Below, piece by piece: positions 58,201-64,000 of a stretch of DNA of 64,000 nt. The translations under genes and the position numbers were made by a program. The stretch is from the NCBI GenBank assembly GCA_029891345.1, contig CM057000.1:137934663-137998662 (forward strand). Direction: 5' to 3'. This DNA comes from Dryococelus australis. Its lineage: Eukaryota; Arthropoda; Insecta; Phasmatodea; Phasmatidae. The notes under the pieces are model-generated. The model did no database searches. It had not been told where the DNA came from and saw nothing but the letters and a program-made list of their open reading frames with translations. Position 1 is the stretch's first letter, and every line of letters begins with the position of its first letter.

Positions 58201-58430
58201 GATTGTTTGGTTAAAAAAAAGTGATGTACAAAAGTATGAATCTTATTAAAAGTAAGAAACATGAACTCTATACAATTCAGATGAGAAAAAATCATTAAAT
58301 CCCGAAGATGATAAAAGATTTATTCTTAAAGATGGCATTAATACACTACCATGGGGACACTACAAAATTGAAAAAAGCGTTGCGAGTGAATGTAATGGGA
58401 AAGAATAAGAAGCTGTTGTCACAATTAAGT

Positions 58431-58450
58431 GGGGGCACTCGAGTGCCCCC
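58431..58450. terminator. Perfect palindrome after the first repeated gene
   Basis: GGGGGCACTCGAGTGCCCCC, followed by TCTTTATTAT. The related position downstream of the second copy (59532-59549) is GGATCCCTCGAGGGACCC. The outer arms differ in sequence but remain nearly complementary, with CTCGAG shared. It could act as a 3'-end or replication structure; inference only. Confidence 0.4.
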
Positions 58451-59531
58451 TCTTTATTATGCGCATCCCCACACAGTTTTTATTTCAGAGCCCGGGTTGT
58501 ACGAGTTGATATACTCGTCTACCCATTGCTACAGATTTCAGTGTGTCTCATGAAAAAGCAGTTGCCCATCACGAAGCATGAGACGCCTTATCGCCGATAT
58601 CATGTGCATAAAAGCGTTCGCGAGCTTAAAGGAAAGCATAACAAAATGCAATCGTGAACAAGCTTACCTACGGTGGTAAAAAGGTGTATCGACTAAGAGA
58701 ATAATCCGTGGTTCAAAGCGAAAGATGTTTCGAGAATACTCGTATATGCGAATACAAAACAGTCAGTCATACTAAACGTCGACGACGATGATAGAGACAT
58801 CCTTCAAAACAGGCGTATACAAAGGGAGTCTGTGCGCCAGACCTCATTTAATACTCAACCATACGTGGTTTTCATCAACGAATCTGGTCTGTATTCGTAA
58901 ATATTAGGTTCCAAAAAGGACGAGGCTAGACAGTTTAAGAAGTAGGTGACAAATACGGCGAATACAAGTTAGAGCAAAAGTACAAACCACTACTGGATGA
59001 CTTGATTAAGAAGCATACAGTGGCTAAATATGTTATCGATAAATGTGCACTACGATTTACTAGTAATTTCGACAAGCATCACCAGTTTGTGCTCATCTAC
59101 CTCGGCGGAATCGACTACTATGTCATCAGATGTCAAAAGCGACTGGTGAGTGTTCGACTCGGTGCGATTAGACAAGTATACCCCGAGATGCAAGTGCTAC
59201 TGTCTGTCGACAACGTCAATCCTGTAATGCTGTACAAACTCCTGAAAGAGCATTTGCCCATCAAGTCGATAGGTAACTGCTTCAGTGCGACGATGTGTCG
59301 CGATGACCTGATTGTCGATATCGTGCACATAAACTCGTTCGCGAGCTTAAAGCAAAGCATAACAAAATGCAATCGTGAACAACAAGCTTTTCTACAGTGG
59401 TAAAAAGGTGTATCGACTAAGAGAATAATCCATGGTTCAAAGCGTTAGACGTTGTGAAAATACTGATCTGAAAAAAGCGTTGTGAGTGAATGTAATGGAA
59501 ATGTATAAGAAGCTGTTGTCACAATTAAAGT

Positions 59532-59549
59532 GGATCCCTCGAGGGACCC
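59532..59549. terminator. Near-perfect palindrome after the second repeated gene
   Basis: GGATCCCTCGAGGGACCC with one mismatched pair, followed by TCTTTAAG. Partner of 58431-58450 inside a repeated ~90-bp block. Confidence 0.35.
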
Positions 59550-59889
59550 TCTTTAAGAATACCAACCTCTCACTGTTTTTTCAGATCCCATTAAAAACAC
59601 TCTTATAGTGCTATTAAAGAAAAATTATATAGCAGTAAATGTTTTTAATGTATAACCATCCATTAAAAACTAATAACCATACATGTTTGCGTACTATTGG
59701 ACTTCGGTGATTCTTTCACTTTTAACATCATAAATTAGGTTTTTTTGGCTTACTAGTACCACATTACAAATAGTTGTAGTTGATATTGGTTATTTAAACG
59801 ATACAACAATGATAAGGGGTAACTAGTCTAGTCTTTGAATTTATAAAATCAGTGTAAGCGAGGTACATCTTATCGAAAATTTTTCATCG

Positions 59890-60845
59890 ATGTTTCAATT
59901 CCAATTCTTTTTGGGGTACACTTCATTCCGTCCATTCGTAATATAAATATTTTTGACAAAACAAGAGTCAAACATTGAACCGTGTGTGAATTGTCCAGGA
60001 TCATCATTTCTGTTTTGCTGAAAACCAACAATGACAAAGTCTGGCATATCGATTTGGATTGAATTGAACTGATCTTTTATATCCAACTGAAATGAGTTTG
60101 CATTAGTAGGTACTGGTTTTTCAAGACATTGCCAATAATTAAAACCAATTGGAATTTGGGGTGTTTGTATAATTTTGCTTTAATTTCGTCTCCATAAATA
60201 GGATCATATTCAACAATTGGCCACAGAATTTCCATTTTCTCAATAACAATTTTACCAGCATCTGGTACATTGTCTTCATCATCAGATATATCTGCTTTCT
60301 TTGGAGATCTTCTGTAAAAAGAAACATCATCATTATAATTTCTAATGAATGTGATCTTGTACCCACCTTTCCAGAATATTTCATTACAATCTCTCATAAA
60401 CCCAAACAAATATCTTAATGGATAAGTAATTTCGTTACACTTATCTTTCCTAACATATTTACCTAGTTCTATCCCCGACATTTGGAAGTATGTTGATTCT
60501 GATTCCGAACCTAACAATGTATGCATCATTGTTGAAGTGATGCCAGGGTTGTCAATTCTTCGATTATACAATCATGTTTAGAGATCTCTACTCTTGAGAA
60601 CTGGAATAGGAAGAAATTCTCACAAAGATCAATAGTTGAAGTTTATTCATAATTTATATTTTTATCTCTTTTAGTTAGCTTATAATGTTGGTATACATAA
60701 GCTTTATTCTGATGTGAAAATGCATCACCAATACAAATATCAAACTCAATGCGCTTGTTGTATTCATTCAAATTATTTTTTGTTTGGTTGTTTGGCAGAA
60801 ACTGCTGATGCTCATAACTTTCAATTTCTTGTTGATCCACTTATT
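59890..60845 (-). pseudogene. Polinton capsid-like gene (fossil), minus strand
   Basis: Minus-strand pieces, N- to C-terminal: IEFDICIGDAFSHQNKAYVY; RRIDNPGITSTMMHTLLGSE with YPLRYLFGFMRDCNEIFWKG and KIVIEKMEILWPIVEYDP; and DFVIVGFQQNRNDDPGQF with VKNIYITNGRNEVYP. Proteins of this layout recur in arthropod genomes next to PolB and integrase, and I take them to be the jelly-roll major capsid type. That reading is less certain than the association. Broken a few times; lies tail-to-tail with the plus-strand genes to its left. Confidence 0.5.
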
Positions 60846-60959
60846 ATATAGAAAACAAAATTTCTTAAACAACTACACTTTTCTTATCAACACAAGAATT
60901 ACAACTACTATCAAAACCTAATCATTTAATTAGCAGCTTGTTTCCTTTTCTTTGCAAAA

Positions 60960-61880
60960 CTTTTTCCACTAAGTAGTCTTTATCATATTTGGTCTTAAGT
61001 ACCTCTGGCTCATAAAAAAAACACATTTAATAAGTTCATTTTTAAAATCTTTTATTCTATGTGTTGTGGGGTTTATGTGTAATACTTCACACACCTCAAA
61101 TACTTTTGTGGACCAATTTGGTGTATATCCTTTTTCAAACAAATTTTTACTTTTACTTATACGAACTTTATCTCCTATTGCAAACTTTGGTTTAACCATT
61201 TTTCTTTCTCCCCCATACATGTTGTTTAGAATAGAACTTTCATTATTTTCATTTCCATTGGTGGGTTTCATTCTGATTGTACTGTGAACAGTGTTATTTT
61301 ATTCACTTATTAATTTGGGTAATATAGCCACCCATTTATAGTTTCCCTGCACAGTAAAAATCTTCCACATTTTCTCCTACAATGTTCTATTACATCTTCC
61401 TACAACACTAGCTTTCTTTTCACTGTATGTTGAATAGTGTGTTATGTTGTTATTCACTGCTAATGCCTTAAATTATTTATTGTAAAATTCTTTCCCGTTT
61501 TCTGTTTTTAAATGCTTGGGGTTGCAATCATTCAAAATAGTTTTTAATGCTAACGTAACATTTTCACCAGTTTTATCTTTGATTGGTATTGCCCATGTAT
61601 ATTTGAAAAAAAAAAACATATTTCACAGTTAATATATATTTAAACCCTTTGTTAATTCTGTGTATACCTTTTAAAGATCCAGAATTCATCTCAACTTAAT
61701 CAGCTTGCCAAAGATCGTCGATACCAAAAGATAGAACAGTTCTTCTGGGGAAGTTTTTTCGTATTGGTTTATGAATTTAATTTACAATATCGTTTTTTAT
61801 ACTCCCACCAGTGAATATCGAGTTATTGGTAACACAACATCTACAAACACCTTTAATTCTTACTTTGTTTTTATTTCTAA
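60960..61880 (-). pseudogene. Polinton retroviral-type (rve) integrase, minus strand (fossil)
   Basis: The C-terminal part at 60969-61271 carries KFAIGDKVRISKSKNLFEKG and NWSTKVFEVCEVL, an integrase C-terminal, chromodomain-like barrel typical of Polinton integrases. Upstream on the same strand, to about 61880, come segments with FGIDDLWQAD (first catalytic Asp region) and a Cys-rich GVCRCCVTN near the zinc-binding N-terminal part. The role would have been insertion of the element into host DNA. Broken several times. Confidence 0.75.
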
Positions 61881-61989
61881 GTTCATATGAACTTAGTGTA
61901 ATTTCATACATTTGAGAGAGTATACATTTAAGTTATCATTGTTCATTTCATTTATTTATATAATAAATGAGACAACAAAAAATTGTAAA

Positions 61990-62760
61990 CAATATAGAGA
62001 AGAATATAAAGAGACGATGACAACTAATTGATAAGTTTAAAACTTTTAGAAAATATCGCCAAGATGAATATGATAAAAATGAAAAACACAATCAACCATT
62101 GATAGATGCGATAAAAGATTTGGGGCAAAAAATTGGACACGTAACAAATGAGAATAAGAACTTAATAAAAGAACTTGTTCCATTTGCTGTTAAGAATTTA
62201 GACTACCCACAGACACCAAAAGAAACATCTTTTGAAAGAAAACTGTTTGGTAAAACAGGCACCGATGAACACTATGATGATGACATTAAATGATTTGGCA
62301 ATGACTATGAATGCTATGACGATGGCGCTAAACACATTGACTATGACGATGATTGCTATAACAATGAACGCTATGGCAATGAACGCTATGACGAAGCATT
62401 GGGCCACCTGAAAACAGATATATCACAGTTAACTAACTACAAAACAACATTTATTGATAAAAAAGTGGTAGATTTCATAATTGACTGCAAAGATGATGTT
62501 TTTGGACTAAAGGCTGATAAAGGTAGATTGTATATTGGTGATAGCAAAGTAACATTCATCAATGACAAATTTACTGTAAAAGGTCGGACATACACTGGAA
62601 CTGATGGTTTGATGAAAGTACTAACTAGTAAGAAAGTAACAGAACGTGACTACACTGCAACCGACTATGAACACTATAGTCGTATACTAGAAGATACAGA
62701 CACAGTTTTTAAAACAATTATCCAAACTTGGTAATGCCAAAATCGAGTAAAGGGAATAAA
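61990..62760 (+). pseudogene. Polinton-associated gene of unknown function (fossil)
   Basis: Pieces at 62099-62293 (AIKDLGQKIGHVTNENKNLI, FERKLFGKTGTDEHYDDD) and 62399-62734 (DDVFGLKADKGRLYIGDSKV, YTGTDGLMKVLTSKKV, DYEHYSRILEDTDTVFK). The layout of two short hydrophobic strands, GT-GL-x-L and a YxxIL-T end recalls a domain (DUF8207, from memory) that recurs near Polinton genes in arthropods. A low-complexity Tyr/Asp/Asn-rich link, made of repeated GAACGCTATGACGA-like words, separates the pieces. Broken. Confidence 0.5.
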
Positions 62761-63128
62761 TGGAAAATTATTGTTAAACCTATTTACGATTCGATTAAAA
62801 TGAAACGCCCCTCACCTAAAAAAAGGGAAATGTATAAAGAAGTATACAGACTATCCCAAAGAATACATATGAATGGATCTTAGGATGCTTGTTGATCGAC
62901 TTCTCGCTTTTTATGTCGAAGAGAATACTTGAAATTATAACTATTACAATGAAAAAGTTGGAATAATGAATATGCTCAACAGCTAGTTAAGTGACTTTGT
63001 TGTGAATAATCCAAAAGGTATACCATATCTGATACAAATGTTAATCACAATTCCACATACTTTTTGGGAGTCGGAGCATCACAAAAAAGGGTTACTCAAT
63101 GAAATAACAAATCCACTACCTTTTTGAG
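62761..63128. other. Unassigned part of the Polinton
   Basis: Short plus-strand coding-like fragments without a recognised family. Confidence 0.4.
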
Positions 63129-63422
63129 ATGCATGCACCCGGTTATCAGTACTTAGGTCCGGTTACCAGATTAAAAGAGAGAATTGGGCGTGGCGATAAA
63201 CCCATTAATCCACTAGATGTGGCTGCAATGGAACGTGATATATCTTATCATCATTATAAAGATCTAGCTGAAAGACATGTAGCTGACAAAGAACTAGAAA
63301 AGAAAGTGATCAAAAGATTGTTAAGTTCAGATGCTGATCTCAATGAGAGGTTGTGGGCTGGTGTTACTGGATTTGCGATGCATATTAAATGTAAGCTTGG
63401 CTGGGGAATTAAAATGAAATGA
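63129..63422 (+). CDS. Polinton phospholipase A2-like protein
   Basis: 97 codons, apparently open. GYQYLGPVTRLKERIGRG then NPLDVAAMERDISYHHYKDL and RHVADKELEKKV follow the parvovirus VP1-type PLA2 layout (calcium-loop YxGPG-like, HD-like catalytic helix, here MERDISYHHY, and an ADK helix). In parvoviruses this domain opens the endosomal membrane at entry; a PLA2-like domain is also known in some adintoviruses. C-terminal region WAGVTGFAMHIKCKLGWGIK is basic and amphipathic. Confidence 0.65.
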   Translation: MHAPGYQYLGPVTRLKERIGRGDKPINPLDVAAMERDISYHHYKDLAERHVADKELEKKVIKRLLSSDADLNERLWAGVTGFAMHIKCKLGWGIKMK

Positions 63423-63603
63423 AAAAATATTTGTTATAATAAAACATTGTATTTCAAGTTCCTAATGATGAGTTGAAGGGATTGAATATTGATTCTTTCC
63501 TAATGAAAGATCAACTGGATAATAAAAAACAAGAAATTAAAGGAGGACAAAGGGATGACTGTCACAATTTCAGTTCCACAGCTTAAGAAAATGTCCAACT
63601 AAA

Positions 63604-63840
63604 TGAAAACTGGAAATGGTTTGATAGTTCACAAGGGTGGATTTTTACCTTTATTTTTCGCAGCATTGGGAGCTCTAGGAGGGTTAGCTGGCAGTGCATC
63701 ATCTATCGCTACATAAGTCATTAATGCTAAGAAGAAAAACCAAGAGTTGGAAGAACAACGCAGACGTACTTTAACTATGGAGGAATACGGCAAGGGATTG
63801 AAGAAAGTCAAGTGGGATAAGAATGTTAAAAAAAAGTAAC
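63604..63840 (+). pseudogene. Adenovirus core protein X (Mu)-like gene of the Polinton (fossil)
   Basis: GLIVHKGGFLPLFFAALGAL followed by a Gly/Ala/Ser-rich hydrophobic stretch resembles the GGFLP-type segment of adenovirus pX. Downstream is a Lys-rich charged tail. In adenoviruses pX is a DNA-packing core peptide processed by the viral protease, and the protease gene follows here directly. Broken. Confidence 0.5.
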
Positions 63841-64000
63841 TCCACTCAGTAACTTTGATATTGATCAAATGGTTAGAAAATTAAACATTAAAATTTTTCG
63901 AGGCGTATTTATGATCGATGGGTTACTTAACATAACACTCGATAATGAATGTGGATTTGTTAATCTAGATGTTTCGATAAACTCTGGTACACACTGGGTA
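63841..64000 (+). pseudogene. Start of an adenain-type cysteine protease (cut by the window)
   Basis: NFDIDQMVRKLNIKIFRGVF, then NECGFVNLD and NSGTHWV at the window end. This is the N-terminal third of the Ulp1/adenain-type maturation protease of Polintons and adenoviruses; the His of GTHW is the first member of the catalytic triad. The rest lies beyond the window, so its state cannot be judged. Confidence 0.75.

Larger units (their letters stand above)
58300..59560 (+). pseudogene. Duplicated gene resembling a KilA-N/MSV199-associated domain (fossil)
   Basis: The clearest piece is 59002-59403 (133 codons), containing HHQFVLIYLGGIDYYVIRCQ and VYPEMQVLLSVDNVNPVMLY. The pattern recalls a C-terminal domain found with KilA-N/MSV199 proteins of insect large DNA viruses; this is from memory and tentative. 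Parts of the same sequence, including its 3' flank with a hairpin, occur also at 58360-58740, so the gene is present as a worn tandem pair. Broken. Confidence 0.5.
54500..64000. mobile_element. Polinton/Maverick (adintovirus-like) element, fossil, right end outside the window
   Basis: About 9.5 kb visible. Gene set: PolB, a duplicated insect-virus-like gene, capsid-like and integrase genes on the minus strand, a gene of unknown function, a PLA2-like gene, a core-X-like gene and the start of an adenain-type protease. This combination defines Polintons and their adintovirus kin. It is broken, with roughly twenty or more breaks spread over most genes, though some short genes still look open. Base composition is more even and less repeat-laden than in the left 54 kb. 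The age is likely substantial. Terminal inverted repeats and target duplication could not be confirmed. Confidence 0.85.

Overview
The window looks like a gene-poor, AT-rich stretch of an arthropod genome, most likely an insect. The reasons are tRNA-derived SINEs, several families of short non-autonomous DNA transposons, an R1-clade-like LINE tail, a mariner tail, many microsatellites and minisatellites, and a Polinton/Maverick-type element at the right end. No complete host gene can be named. The only host-exon candidate is a cysteine-rich open stretch on the minus strand near 17.2-17.5 kb, and it is weak.

The left 54 kb is a mosaic of repeats. The dominant family is a TA-flanked MITE whose ends read GGCTGTTCACGGTAAAGTGA. 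There are eleven long copies (about 400-425 bp when entire) and three short copies (about 225-238 bp) with similar ends but a different interior. A second MITE family (about 600 bp, ends carrying GAATACGTC) has three copies near 18.0, 41.7 and 51.5 kb. Two further elements with TAA target duplications look PIF/Harbinger-like (9.3-9.9 kb and 27.8-28.5 kb). SINE-like units with recognisable pol III boxes lie at about 1.6, 5.2, 5.5, 6.6, 8.3, 28.5, 41.5, 51.4 and 53.0 kb.

Tandem arrays have periods of 25, 31, 39, 41, 62 and about 290 bp. The 31-bp array (27.2-27.8 kb) is the most interesting. Its unit matches the A-box half of a tRNA-derived SINE, and the rest of that SINE, starting just before the B box, resumes on the far side of an inserted MITE. 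The ~290-bp array (29.9-32.05 kb) is very diverged but keeps a box close to AAAATGGCGGCCATA in most units. Three GC-rich, CpG-dense islands (about 0.3-0.6, 7.5-8.0 and 13.15-13.9 kb) and a compact one at 33.8-34.0 kb with a perfect 15-bp palindrome are possible promoters, with no gene attached.

From about 54.5 kb to the window end lies a Polinton/Maverick (adintovirus-like) element, treated as a fossil. Its visible parts are a protein-primed DNA polymerase B region, a duplicated gene resembling an insect-virus domain, a capsid-like gene and an integrase on the minus strand, a gene of unknown function, a phospholipase A2-like gene, an adenovirus core-X-like gene and the start of an adenain-type protease. 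It is broken many times (roughly twenty or more breaks), so it looks old and inactive. Its right end lies outside the window.
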